Assembly: GCF_030253575.1 (NCBI RefSeq) | Contig: NC_080563.1 | Location: 33,465,001-33,529,000, forward strand | Length of the DNA stretch: 64,000 nt | DNA from: Rhododendron vialii | Lineage: Eukaryota; Streptophyta; Magnoliopsida; Ericales; Ericaceae | Direction: 5' to 3' | Shown: positions 12,582 to 23,909 of the stretch, in pieces | Layout: each line of letters opens with the position of its first letter | Position numbering within the stretch: the first letter of the stretch is position 1 | Position numbers and translations under genes: made by a program | The notes under the pieces: generated by a model | What the model was told of the DNA's origin: nothing | Database searches by the model: none | The model's input: only the letters and a program-made list of their open reading frames with translations

Positions 12582-13550
12582 GAGCAAGTCTAATGGTTAA
12601 GCCATTTTCATAAAATGGTCATGAAAATGGCAATGGTAAAACCAAAGGTGCATTGCCATTTGCATAGCCATTTTTTCTTAACAATTCCCCTTTATCCTTT
12701 TTCTAACTAACTTCCACCAACTACCGTTCTCCCTCCATCTATCATTCTTCACTCTACCATTCTCCACCTACCATATTTATTTTTATAAATAAAAAACTCC
12801 AAAACATGTTTCTTTTGAATATACTATTAGCATTCTCTTATTCTCTACAATGAATAAGTTCAAAAAAATTATTCTCGCAGATGAAATGTTTGCGTCTTCA
12901 TCTTCATCTGATGAAGATGAGATGACGATGACCCAAATTAAGGCATTGGAGTATCATAACATGATGCAAACAAGCTAAACATGTTGGTTCAAGTAGTGGC
13001 GGTCAAAAGAGAGCCGCCGGCGACGAGCAACCAAGGAAGGACTTGCTCTAACATGAGGTAAGGGCGGGCCATTTTTGGTACATAACAAAAGAAAATGAAC
13101 TGGAGTAACAAAGTTTGGAGGTGGAAACGGAAATTGAGTTGCGGAAAACTAAGGACAACTATACGGAAATAAAAAGAGGTATTGAACCAAAGTTATGGCA
13201 CTGGAGTATCATAACATGATAGCAATATTTGCGTCTTTATCATCATCTTCATCCGATGAAGATGAGACGGCGATGACCTAAGTTATGGCACTGGAGTATC
13301 ATAACATGATGCAAGAAAATCAGGAACAAGCTAAACATGCTGGTTCAAGCGGTGGCAGACAACGCTATATACCATCAAAAGAGAGCCGCCGGCAACGAGC
13401 AACTAAGGAAGGACTTGCTCTAACGTGAGGTAAGGGCGGGGCCATTTTTGGTACATAACAAAAGAAAATGAACTGGAGTAACAAAGTTTGGAGGTGGAAA
13501 CGGAAATTGAGTGTGGAAAACTAAGGACAACTATACGGAAATAAAAAGAG
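12582..13550 (+). mobile_element. PIF/Harbinger remnant with internal tandem duplication
   Basis: Left end GAGCAAGTCTAATGG is preceded by TTA, and GGACTTGCTC followed by TAA recurs at 13039-13051 and again near 13410-13425. The inside encodes a Harbinger-like transposase N-terminus: an initial ATG at 12851, an acidic Ser/Asp/Glu stretch, then ALEYHNMMQ and an Arg-rich motif. About 300 bp (near 12893-13182) recurs at about 13228-13550. The second copy keeps bases the first has lost and reads ALEYHNMMQENQEQ in its best frame. Both copies are broken by stops and carry no DDE domain. Confidence 0.6.
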
Positions 13551-13641
13551 TGCTGAACTCAAAACTCTTGTCTGGGTATAAATTAACAGATCTCAAGAGC
13601 AGGGCACTTGCACTGGCTGGTAAATAGACAAAATTATTTGG

Positions 13642-13785
13642 TGGTCTTGGGGCTCCGCCACATGGTGCCCGGACACACCCTTATCTACCCCACACTTCTG
13701 CGGGTCAAGTACAAAGTGTATGAATGAACCATACATGTGTGGTAAATAGGGATGTTGGGGCACCACGTGGCGGTGCCCCAAGACC
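13642..13785. mobile_element. Small inverted-repeat element (MITE-like)
   Basis: About 144 bp with roughly 28-bp imperfect inverted ends: GGTCTTGGGGCTCCGCCACA at the left, and the complement of GTGGCGGTGCCCCAAGACC at the right. The centre resembles 1440-1600. No clear target duplication was found, so the class is open. Confidence 0.55.
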
Positions 13786-13875
13786 GGTAAGTAATTTTCT
13801 GGTAAATGTCCTAAAAAATGTATCATTTTGTTTGAACTGCAAGTGGCTGATAGCCCAAAGGAAACTGACCTCTAA

Positions 13876-14561
13876 CTAAGAAAAGAGAGAAACTATAGGA
13901 ACCATGGCCTCTGATATCTTCCATAGTGCTACATCAAAAGATAGTATAGGAGAAATAACAAATACTAGCAGTTGTGTCGTACAACCTTGCCCTTTCCAAC
14001 CAGGGAGATCATTAGAGTCTTCTTGGCATATCACCAGACCAAAGCTAATATGGATTCCACACCAGAGGCCATCACTTTGTTTAAGACATGTTCCAATTGA
14101 ACCACATGATACTACTCCAGTACTTGACTTGGGCTCCAGAGTAACACTGAAATCACTGTGAGGATGGAAGGCCCGGGAATGGGTGTTGGATTCCATCAGC
14201 AGAAGCATTTTCCTTCAACTAGTTTACCACATAATTTGGCCACAGCTAGAATCTTGTCGTTCACTGTCCGCCTATACTGCTCCTTGCGTACCATCATCCA
14301 CCGCTATCAAATGCCCATACATCACCAAACACTGCAATTTTCCATGTATTATTATTATTATTTTTTGTTACGAATGATTTAGGCTTATAAGTGCAAAGAA
14401 ATAAGCGATAAATTCAATCTAAAATATCGAGTAACCTTTTAGGGTTTACCTCTATGACAGCTGCTGCCACCTTTGTGGAAAAGTGTTGTTATTTTTCTCA
14501 TTCTGTTGACTCACATACCATTCTATCAAGTCCCTCTGTCTCATTCCAGCCAGCCCAGTCC
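13876..14561 (-). pseudogene. MCM6 C-terminal exons, copy E (original 3' end of the gene)
   Basis: MCM6 is a subunit of the MCM2-7 replicative helicase; its C-terminal winged helix binds licensing factors. Exon a (14450-14561) encodes GLAGMRQRDLIEWYV and about 20 bp are deleted near its 3' side. Exon b starts at 14331 (CLVMYGHLIAVDDG) and contains an in-frame TAG. Its end corresponds to the usual MCM6 terminus ILAVAPNY, with about two bases missing, followed by a stop at 14219-14221. Only this copy carries the native-looking terminus, so it is probably the ancestral 3' end. Sequence from 14218 down to 13876 is not recognised. Confidence 0.75.
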
Positions 14562-14599
14562 CTGCATGCATGAAGCAGCCTTAAGTCATTGATCCAATA

Positions 14600-15991
14600 C
14601 CATGAACTTTGTTGATAAAAACAAGAAATAATACCAAAATAAAAGCAAAGAGTTGTACTAGGTATTGATTTGTTGGTGTGAATCAAAGCTTAAACTATGA
14701 GGACATGCTGCAAGACTTGTCGAACAAGCATCCACATATGTGCAATATCTGTGTAAAAAACATTAGAACGTCCAAATTTGATGTCGTGCTCGAAAAATCC
14801 GAGCCTTTCAATAATTTTTTTTTTACAAAAGCCAAGTGGACACTGTGCAAAATCAACTCAATCTAATGTATAGGTGCTTGATCCAATCTTTTCATTTTTG
14901 AAAAATTGGCAAAAATGAGAAGATAGGATGAAAATGGGAATGGGAAGATTAAATCGAGCACCATCTGATTGAGTATTTTATAATTCCCACTCATTTTTTT
15001 TTGTTTTAAAATTATTGAACGGTTTGGACTTTCCATGCAGGATCCGTAGTGGGCCCTGCGTGGCCGTCAATTCCCCGTTGGTACCTACAGCAGCATTAGG
15101 CCCATGCATGTATGCTAGAAGAAGTGCCACAATTTGCTTTGATTGTTTGTTTTTTATGAGATATTGAACCTTTCCCTAGTATAACGGTTATTTATATCAA
15201 AACAATACGGAAGAAAGTGAGAAAATTTTCTATGAATTACTACAGGAATTTTATATACCTTAGGAAATAGTTGCCTGATGTTACAAGACTGTCCAGGGTT
15301 ATTTCTTCTGATTGAATTGTTGAAGGAAGACTTCAACTATGGGATAACTGTTACCATGGAAAGTATTTATCTCCCCACTAGTCTCACCTATGGTGATAAA
15401 CACCAATTCATTGCTCGAGGGTTTTGTAACCACACGGTTGACAATGATAAAGGGAAGGCAAAGAGAGAGACATTCAAAAACTCTAAAGTGTCGCGGGAAT
15501 GTGCAAAAGTGTTTCTGTAAGGATGCGCATGATACTGGCAAATTTGATATGACGTGGGTTCGTGTTTTTCTAGAGGTTGGTCTTGCAAAATTGTAGGAGT
15601 ATCTTTTAATCCTCATTTAAAAAATGCTCTATGCCTCTGAAAATTGCATTAGCTCCCTGAAAACACGCAGGGAAAATTACAAAATCACCCCTCCCTGATA
15701 TGGCTGCCCTTTGGAAAAAGGTGCTTTATGAACAAAAAAAGAGAGCATATATTTGTAGCAAACCAAATGACATCCAGCGAGGGGAAGCAGCTTCACAAAA
15801 AACGCAAGTCAATCAACCAATATAGGAAACCAAGATTGACGTTAAAACGCTAGTTGACACTAAAATGCCAATTAGGATTCCTTCCCAGCTGCAACTTCAG
15901 CCGCCCAGCCCAAGTGACCAAGGTTTTGCACACCTTTATGTCATGGGGCGTGGGCATTCAATTCAATCAGGTTGAATCAATCAGTAAATAC
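14600..15991. other. Intergenic; no gene recognised
   Basis: 14600-14745 is homologous to the intron between array copies, seen again near 19720-19830 and 20640-20770. Beyond 14745 that homology stops. Open frames at 15278-15616 on both strands match nothing I recognise and overlap each other. Confidence 0.5.
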
Positions 15992-15993
15992 TA

Positions 15994-16275
15994 CTCCATC
16001 CGTCCCCTTTTTAATGTCGAGTATTTCATTTTGGACTGTCCCTTAATAAGTGTCCATTTTGTAAAGTTAGTAGGTAAAAGTTGTTACATTTTTCATTTTG
16101 ACTCTAAAAGTAGATTCCATTTTAAAAAGTTAGTAAGTAAAAGTGTAATGATAATGCCTTCATAGAGGGTAAGTAGGGAAAGTGGAGGTAAAAGTTGATG
16201 TGAAAGGTGTAATAATAATGTTTTCTTAATAAGTTGAAATTACGAAGAGAAACACTTAAAAAGGGATGGAGAGAG
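15994..16275. mobile_element. Stowaway-like (Tc1/mariner) MITE
   Basis: 282 bp with left end CTCCATCCGTCCCC and right end GGGATGGAGAG, bordered by TA dinucleotides (15992-15993 and 16276-16277). Terminal sequence and TA duplication match plant Stowaway MITEs. It lies just downstream of the UBX pseudogene. Confidence 0.8.
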
Positions 16276-16416
16276 TATAAGTTAATCTGTCTTTTGGCAC
16301 TCAACTCCTTTGTCACTGCCTATTTCAACCTTCACCACAATCCGCGTATGGAACTATCTACCCATATAGACTGCAGTTTTAAGTGTGAGTCGTTACAGCT
16401 TTACAGGAGGATCATG

Positions 16417-18860
16417 CTAAATCAACTCCAGAAATATGACTTCTTCCTTGCTGGTAAAGCCCAGTTCATTCAGAGTAAGGGCGGTCTCTCCGGCACTAAA
16501 AGCACGCTGAGTGTATGGTCTCACCTGGAATTTAAGTAAAAGGAGAACGGTTAGGGAAGGCAAACATTGTTCCGTGTGTTCTTTCATTACTACATCTAGA
16601 ATGGACTCATGAACATAAGATAAAGGCATAACCAGAAATTCAAACTCTCCCTGGGTTAAAAATTTCAAGACTATTAGAATACATGATTATACTCTGAAGT
16701 AAACCCTCTTGAAAGCACACAAACTTGATGAAACATGAAGATAGAAATAAACCAAAATGAATTTCTTACAGATTTTACGGTAAGCAATGTATTAGTACCA
16801 GCAACAAAAATCACTTAAAATTTTCTGTCTTTTCTGAAAAATAGTTAATTGCTGGGGAACTCTAAAATCATTAAAAGCATCAATAGGAATGCTAAGAAGG
16901 TCTTCATCACTTGAGCCTTAGTTTTGGCTTTCTCATGCTTGGTGACTTTCCAGTGACCATTAATAGACCTCCATAGTTTTTAGACAACTCAAGTTGACTT
17001 GGAGATTTCTGAACGTTCTATATTTCTTGAGTGCCAATTCAGGGCAAAATATCCATTTGACCATGTGAACCGAATAGCTAATGCAATATAGTAGGGGATA
17101 CTCTTTAAAAGTTTTACAACAGAATATAACTTAACAATCTGTAAGAGCCGGGCTTGACCCACCCACCAACATCAATGAAGTCAAAGATGGACTGCAATGC
17201 AAATCTCTCAGGTTAAGCTACAAGAATGTGCAAAGGAGTTAACTGCTCAATTAATGTGAATCAACTCTTCTTTAAAAACTAAACCTGTAACTTGTCTGAC
17301 TTTAGAAATCGACGATCATTACGGCTACCATCTGGCATCTGCACTTGAATTGTTATTTGATTTTCATCATCCGATGTTGGTTCCTGAGGAAGAGAAACTT
17401 GACAGTCAGAAGTCCTGATGTAGAAGACACACAAATGACCAATGCCATTTGATCGCTCGAAGAATAGGAACAAAAAAAGCACTAAATATTACAGCAGAAA
17501 TATCAAACAATATCCATAAGGACAAAAAAAGAGCATTGTAATTACCAACACTGCCGGTTTTCACTATTCAAATCCATGATAAAAATTACTGGAGGCAAGT
17601 CTGTAGCAACTGACTGTAGACTTTACATCGAGGGTCTATGTTACATAGACTCCTCCGAGTATATAGACGAGATGCCTACCCACTAGAAAGCAATAAAGAC
17701 CAAAGTTTTTCTTTTAATTTAACATAATTTTTTTTGATACTCATAAATCATAATATAACTTTTCTGGATCACCATTACCACATAGACTCGACTAAACTAC
17801 CATTCAATCAACATAAGAGAGGTGAGAACGGGGAATATAAGGGTGCCACACTGCCACTATATAACAAAATCACAAACCTTCAATGACCACGAAAATACTT
17901 CTTCTAGTTCAGCATCGTCTAAGAGAGACTGTCTTTGCAGATCTAGCTAACCTTTTCCACCATCCCTTCTAGAAGCCTCAACAACAGCTCGAATCATTTC
18001 TTCTTCTATGTCATTGCTGTAGTCAAAATCCTTTTTTTTTATAAGTAAAAGATTATATTACCAAAAAGGCATTAAGGGAATGCCGCCCGTAAACAATAGA
18101 ACGGACAAAAAGGCCCTATACACTTGGACTCCTATGCGACTGAAAAAGCTCAAACCAATCTAAAAATTGGTTAAGAGATGGAAAACACTCATTCTTGTCC
18201 CAACTATACAAGTTATTTAACAAAAAACTTTTGATTGTAAATAAAGGCTTTTCAACCCCTTCAAAGCATCTCAAATTCCTTTCATGCCAAATCACCCACA
18301 TCAAACAAAGAGAGATCACAGCCCAAACACTCTTGGCATACAATTGGTGTCATTAGAACTGTCATGCAATGCATCATCCTTTTGCCCATCCTGAACAGAT
18401 GCATCTCCTGAGAGAGCAGTTGGAAAATCTACATCACCATCAGTTATGGCAGTCCCAAGGGTTTCCGAGTGAACTGCATCTGATTTTCCACTGAAACCAT
18501 CTACAGTAGGCACGAGGACTAAATGGTGTGATTGTTCAGTCTCATCTCTGACCTCAATGGGAATCTCCCCAACTTCTCCCGAGTGTGAAACAATTGGTGA
18601 ACTACTAGTAAAGTCAGGACCACTATCCCAATAAACATCTTAAGTCAGAATCGAGATGAGAGAATGGATTTATGCTGAATAAAGGACAACAAACAGTATC
18701 ATCTATTATCTAAGTCAGAAAAGGAAACTATTCAATGCAGGTGCAAACTGAAGCAGAAAGAAAATGGCAGGAAAATAGTCACTCACATGTTTCTATCTCC
18801 AGTGAAAATGTGCATTAATAGCAGCATTGAGATCTCCCCAATTCTCCAAACAAGAGAATG
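16417..18860 (-). pseudogene. Plant UBX-domain (PUX-like) protein pseudogene
   Basis: PUX proteins are adaptors of the CDC48/p97 ATPase. In coding order: a UBA-like piece NWGDLNAAINAHF (about 18789-18850); an acidic linker (about 18345-18627); UIM-like motifs EEEMIRAVVEAS and DAELEEVFSWSLK (17878-18030); and a UBX domain split over 17285-17395, 17155-17195 (FDFIDVGGWVKPGSYR) and 16417-16524 (VRPYTQRAFSAGETALTLNE to stop). Four lesions are visible. They are an extra T after NAHF, a LINE insertion at 18032-18344, an in-frame TAG between the UIMs, and a lost GT donor after KPGSYRL (TTG is followed by TTAAG). Subfamily PUX8/PUX13-like is a guess. Confidence 0.82.
18032..18344 (-). mobile_element. 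5'-truncated LINE fragment inside the PUX pseudogene
   Basis: On the minus strand it encodes the C-terminal tail typical of plant LINE reverse transcriptases: SLCLMWVIWHERNLRCFEG, then NNLYSWDK and FLDWFELFQSHRSPSV with a stop at 18116. It ends in a poly-A tail (T run at 18032-18040 on plus). Only about 310 bp remain, as expected for 5' truncation during target-primed insertion. No clear target duplication was found. Confidence 0.8.
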
Positions 18861-19480
18861 AAAACAACCATCATTTTCAAAGTTTTCTGAATGAGGTTAT
18901 AAAGATAAAAGAAGCTTACACAATTGCACCACTAAATGCTTGAAAATTGTATAACAGATGACCACAACTCACCTCTGCAGTCTGCACATATCACAATGCC
19001 ATGACAAACAGATGCAAAACATACAAATGGAAATGGAAAACTATAGAATGAGTACATGAAAGTTAAGCCAAGATGCTTCACGAAACGAGAGAAAGAATTG
19101 ACGTGAAGATAAATTAGATTCGTTAATCCAAAGGCTCTACTTAACATGAGGAGTTCATGGATTGTTGTACCCATAGGGTCATGCTTTCGTTTCCTTTCTC
19201 TAATTTGAAAAGTAGTGATACCATAAAAGTTTACAGTGACAGGTCTTGAAGCACCTAACATGATCATTTCACTGCCAAAATCACACAAGTTGAATTATAA
19301 ACCAGCCCACCTCTCCTGACATTTCGCTGTCTTAACATCTCATTCTTCTATCCTCTCTTTCATATATATTTGTCTTCACCAAGAAGAAATTCCCTTTGTT
19401 TGAAGGACTTATTGTGGTCCGCCTACCACAATAAGTCCCTCAAATCACGTATCATGTTTGAAGGACAAACATGTAATTTT
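18861..19480. other. No gene recognised between PUX pseudogene and MCM6 array
   Basis: A frame on the minus strand (18932-19288) has no recognisable domain. The first PUX exon would be expected here but was not found. Homology to the MCM6 intron resumes at about 19483. Confidence 0.4.
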
Positions 19481-19572
19481 TTTTTTTGGGTTACGAATGA
19501 TTCAGGCTTATAAATTCAAAGAAATAAGCAATAAATTCAATCTGAAATATCAAGTAACCTTTTAGGGTTTAC

Positions 19573-19703
19573 CTCTATGACACCTTTGACTTTTGAAACT
19601 TCAGCTGCTGCCGCCTCTGTGGAAGTGTTGTTATTTTTCTCATTCAGTTGACTCACATACCATTCTATCAAATCCCTCTGTCTCATTCCAGTCAGCCCAG
19701 TCC
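19573..19703 (-). pseudogene. MCM6 array copy D, exon a only
   Basis: 131 bp encoding GTGLTGMRQRDLIEWYVSQ, an Asn/Thr-rich linker and AAAEVSKVKGVIE, followed by a GT donor. Its acceptor reads TTGAG rather than the TGCAG of the sister copies. The partner exon b is missing: homology stops near 19480, where the PUX block begins. Confidence 0.75.
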
Positions 19704-20160
19704 CTCAATACATGAAGCAGCATAAGAGTTGTACTCGGTATTGATTTGAGGTTATTAGTTTTGTGTGAATCAAAGCTTCAACTATGAGGACATGGTGCAA
19801 GACTTGTCAAACAAGCGTCCAAATATGTTTATTAACTTGTCTTAATTATACGGTAGCAGTACTTTAGGACTTTTTAACACTTGAGACACTGGGGGGACAG
19901 ATTCACTGATTCAACACATGTCCAATATGTTGCATTTTTGAAGAAAGTAAATATGAGAAGTTGATAGAGTGGAACTTTTTGCTAGGTAAACAATGCCAAA
20001 CCCTATTAGTTCCTCCTCTTCTACATTTCTTCCTTGAAATCCGAGTCTAAACTTGTTAGAACTGTTGTGGAATTGCACTTCTAGTTAAGGACTGAGTCTT
20101 TTGATGAAACAAAGATCCCTATACACAAAACGAAAGATGACAAGGGTTCAGGTGTTTTAC

Positions 20161-20620
20161 CGTCTCTGGATACAGTTTCTTCGTGCTGTCTAAGTCACAT
20201 GACGAGGGCTGCACCGATGCTCTCAAAATATTCAGCGCTTAGTACACAAGGATTTCCTTGTAAATTTGGCTTCAGAGCTAGAATCCTACCTTGCCTAGTG
20301 TTGTTGTCACCGTTTTCCTTTGCTGTTGCTGCTTGCATACCATCATCCACCACAATCAAAAGCCCTCCCCTTACCAAAGTCTGCATTTTTGCACGTATTT
20401 TATTTGGTTACAAATGATTCACACTTATAAGTTCAAAGAAATAAGCGATAAATTCAATCTGAAATGTCGGGTAACCTTTCAGCGTTTACCTCTATGATAG
20501 ATATGACTGTTGAAGCTTCAGCTGATGCCTCCACTATCGAAGGGTTTTCAATTTTCTTATTAAGTTCAATCACATACCATTCTATCAAGTCACGCTCTCT
20601 CATTCCAGCCAGCCCAGTCC
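20161..20620 (-). pseudogene. MCM6 array copy C, exons a and b
   Basis: Exon a (20490-20620, 131 bp, correct phase) encodes GTGLAGMRERDLIEWYV. Exon b (20161-20380) encodes LVRGGLLIVVDDGMQAA, RILALKPN and, from the repeated unit, EYFESIGAALVM. The next codon is TGA where the sister copy A has CGA (ALVMRLRQHEE). Splice phases match copies A and B. Confidence 0.78.
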
Positions 20621-21082
20621 CTGCATACATGAAGCAGCCTTAAGGCATTGATCCAATACCATGAACTTTGCCGATAAAAACAAACAAAAATAATTTGAGG
20701 TTATTAGCTTGGTGTGAATCAAAGCTCCAACTATGACGACATGCAGCAAGACTTGTCGAACAAGCATTCACATATGTTTATTAACTTGTCTTAATTATAC
20801 GGTAGTGGTACTTTAGGACTTGAAAACACTTAGGACACTTGGGGGACAGATTCATTTATTCAACAGATGTCCAATATATTGTATGTTTGAAGAAAGTAAA
20901 TACGAGAAATTGAAACAAAGTGGAACTTTTTGTTAGGTGAAAAATGCCGTCCTCCTCTAATTGAACTTCTAGTTAAGGACCGAGACTTTTTAGTTTAAGG
21001 ACTGAGACTTTTGATGAAACAAAGATCCCAACTAATACATTTGTACACAAAACGATAGATGACAAGGATTTAGGTGGTTTAC

Positions 21083-21650
21083 CTTCTCTAAGTCGCATGA
21101 AGAGGGCTTCAGTGACCCTCTGTAAATATTCATCGCTTATTCCAAGCTTCTTTCCTTGTCGATTTGCAAGCTCTGCTCTACATTCTGCATTATCAGAGGG
21201 TGGCTCTGCTCCACTTTCTGCATGATCAGAGGTTGGATACTTGTGTACAAGCGTCTTTCCTTGTTTATTTGGCGCCACAGCTAGAATCCTGTCGTTTCTA
21301 GACAAAGTAGACTGCCTAACATTGATGTCACCGTCAGCCTCTGATGCCGCTTGCATACCATCAACCACCACTATCAAATGCCCTTCCATTACCAAACACT
21401 GCGTTTTTTCATGTATTTTATTTTTTTGGTTACGAATGATTCATGCTTATGAGTTATAAGTTCAAAGAAACAAGCAATAAATTCAATCTGAAATATTGAG
21501 TAACCTTTTAGGGTTTACCTCTATGACACCTTGGACTTTTGAAACTTCAGCTGCTGCCTCATCTGTGGAAGTGTTGTTATTTTTCTCTTTCAGTTGACTC
21601 ACATACCATTCTATCAAGTCCTTCTGTCTCATTCCAACCAGCCCAGTCCC
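21083..21650 (-). pseudogene. MCM6 array copy B, exons a and b
   Basis: Exon a (21519-21650) has 132 bp instead of 131: an extra G just after the acceptor shifts the frame relative to copies C and D. It encodes GLVGMRQKDLIEWYVSQ. Exon b (21083-21398, 316 bp, in phase) encodes LVMEGHLIVVVDGMQAA and NDRILAVAPN. It then has an insertion of two related short segments (SDHAESGAEPP and SDNAECRAEL), followed by ISDEYLQRVTEALFMRLRE. This is the longest and best preserved exon b. Confidence 0.8.
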
Positions 21651-22118
21651 CTGCATACATGAAGCAGCCTAAGAGTTGTACTCTGTATTGATTTGAGGTT
21701 ATTAGTTTGGTGTGAATCAAAGCTTCAACTATGAGGACATGGTGCAAGACTTGTCAAACAAGCATCCAAATATGTTTATTAACTTGTCCTAATTATACAG
21801 TAGCGGTATTTTAGGACTTGAAAAACACTTGAGACACTTGGGGGACAGATTCACTGATTCAACAGATGTCCAATATGTTGCATGTTCGAAGAAAGTAAAT
21901 ATGAGAAGTTGATAAGAGAGTGGAACTTTTTGCTAGGTAAACAATGACAAACCCTATTAGTTCCTACTCTTCTACATTTCTTCCTTGAAATCCGAGTCTA
22001 AAACTTCTAAGAATTGAACTTCTAATTAAGGACCGAGTCTGTTGATGAAACAAAGATCCCAACAAGTTAGATACACTTACACACAAAACGATAGATGACA
22101 AGGCTTCAGGTGTTTTAC

Positions 22119-22482
22119 CGTCTCTGGATACAGTTTCTTCGTGTTGTCTAAGTCGCATGACGAGGGCTGCACCGATGCTCTCCAAATATTCAGCGCTTAG
22201 TACACAAGGATTCCCTTGTAAATTTTGCTTCAGAGCTAGAATCCTATCCTGCCTAGCATTGTTGTCACTGTCTTCCTCTGCTGTTGCTTGCGTACCATCA
22301 TCAACCACTATCAAAAGCCCTCCCCATACCAAACCCTGCATTTTGTTTTTTTTTTTTGGTTACAAATGATTCAGGCTTATAAGTTCAAAGAAGTAATCAA
22401 TAAATTCAATCCGAAATGTCGAGTAACCTTTGAGGGTTTACCTCTACGACAAATATGACTTTTGAAGCTTCATCTGCTATGG
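22119..22482 (-). pseudogene. MCM6 array copy A, exon b plus stub of exon a
   Basis: Exon b (22119-22335, 217 bp, in phase, no stop) encodes GLVWGGLLIVVDDGTQATAE, RILALKQN and EYLESIGAALVMRLRQHEE. A stub of exon a (22442-22482) encodes DEASKVIFVVE. Homology ends there, against the inverted-repeat block. No upstream MCM6 exon (AAA+ core or N-terminal domain) was recognised in this window. Confidence 0.78.
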
Positions 22483-22528
22483 CTCTACCTAGGCATCTCT
22501 GTCAATGCCTAGATTTCTACAATAATAA

Positions 22529-23545
22529 ACTGTTATGTCGAGCATCTTCATCGAAAAGCTACCTCTTTTAGGCGCTCGGCAATGAAGAAAGAATCTATGA
22601 AAAAGTTGTTTGAAGATCGGATAGTGGGTAAATGGTGGATACCTCAGAATAGAGTTTCTAGTTTTGATAATGTTCTAAGACAACTTATAGAAGGAGAAAG
22701 ACTTGGTTCATGAGAGATCAAAGGAAAATATGAAGACGAACTTTATCTTTCGCCTCGGGGCACAATATCGTAACCTATCTCTTCTTACCCAGTATTTAAT
22801 TTACTTTTTTCTACATATCTAATCTTTATATTTGATATTTATATTCAAATTGAAGGTTTGAAGCGACTAATTTGTATTCCACAAGAGATAAGTTGATCGA
22901 CACAGAGAAAAAATTTGACACAGTTGTAAGATTTTTGTGCATTTTATGAGTTTTAATTCTGAAAATGTTAAAGCTAAGTGCTAAGGGATATTGAGGTTCC
23001 ACAAGCGGTACTTCCTAATACTATATTTGAAGCACTTGTTCGAATTCCTTATGATATGTAATTGAAACAAGTTCTTTCTCAACTCATAAAATGCCCTTAG
23101 CACTTAGCTTTAACATTTTTAGAACTAAAACTCATAAAATGCACAAAAATCTTACAACTGTGTCAAGTTTTTTCTCTGCGTCGATCAACTTCTCTTTCGT
23201 GGAATACAAATTAGTCGCTTCAAACCTTCAATTTGAATATAAATATCAAATATAAAGATTAGAAATGTAGAAAAAAGTGAATTAAATACTGGGGAAGAAG
23301 AGATAACTTATGGTATTGTACCCCGAGGCGAAAGATAAAGTTCGTCTTCATCTTTTCCTTTGATCTCCTATGAACCAAGTCTTTCTCCTTCTATTAGTTG
23401 TCTTAGAACATTATCAAAACTAGCAACTCTATTCTAAGGCATCCACCATTTACCCACTATCCGATCTTCAAACAACTTTTTCATAGCTTCTTTCTTCATC
23501 GCTCCGCCTAAAAGAGGTAGCTTGTCGATGAAGATGCTCGACATG
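22529..23545. repeat. Long inverted repeat, arms about 450 bp, spacer about 100 bp
   Basis: The left arm (about 22529-22991) is the reverse complement of the right arm (about 23095-23545) with only scattered mismatches; for example GCATCTTCATCGA in the left arm pairs with TCGATGAAGATGC in the right. The arms derive from a coding-like unit that also occurs at 27105-27500. Transcription through the whole block would give a long hairpin RNA. Confidence 0.85.
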
Positions 23546-23909
23546 ACAGTTTCCCCAATTGGCACTTGGAAACAATTGACGTAAAGAATTTTTTTGAAAT
23601 ATTTTCTAAAAACTTAAGCATGGAAATATCATCCACCAACTTTCGCTCATCATCTGGTGGTAGTGGTGGGTGAATTGAGGGAGAAAATGAATCAAGTGGT
23701 TGGGAGTGGGCTGTATAAGGAGGTGGAGATTCTGGTGGTCCAAATGAGGTAGGTTGTTCAACGCTTGAAATTGATAAAGTATGTTGGTTTCGTGGTTTGG
23801 ATCTTGGGCGGGTCACCAATCGGCGGTTCACTTTGTAGCCACTTGGGCTTGCGGAATATTTGCATCTCAAATTTACTTTTTTGTTGAGCCAAGCTGCATA
23901 GAATACCAA
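23546..23909 (-). pseudogene. Proline-rich coding remnant continuing the right arm
   Basis: An open frame on minus (23508-23909) has a Pro/Ser-rich segment (GPPESPPPYTAHSQP), then DDERKLVDDISMLKFLENI, and then runs into the inverted-repeat arm. The ENISK motif also opens the related unit at 27105. I do not recognise the family; it may be transposon ORF debris. Confidence 0.4.

Noticed and set aside
15278..15616. Overlapping ORFs on both strands
   Set aside because: No recognisable domain, no splice signals consistent with a gene, and mutual overlap; treated as chance frames.
16417..18860. A functional UBX gene
   Set aside because: Frameshift, LINE insertion, in-frame TAG and a missing splice donor cannot all be bypassed by a reasonable gene model.
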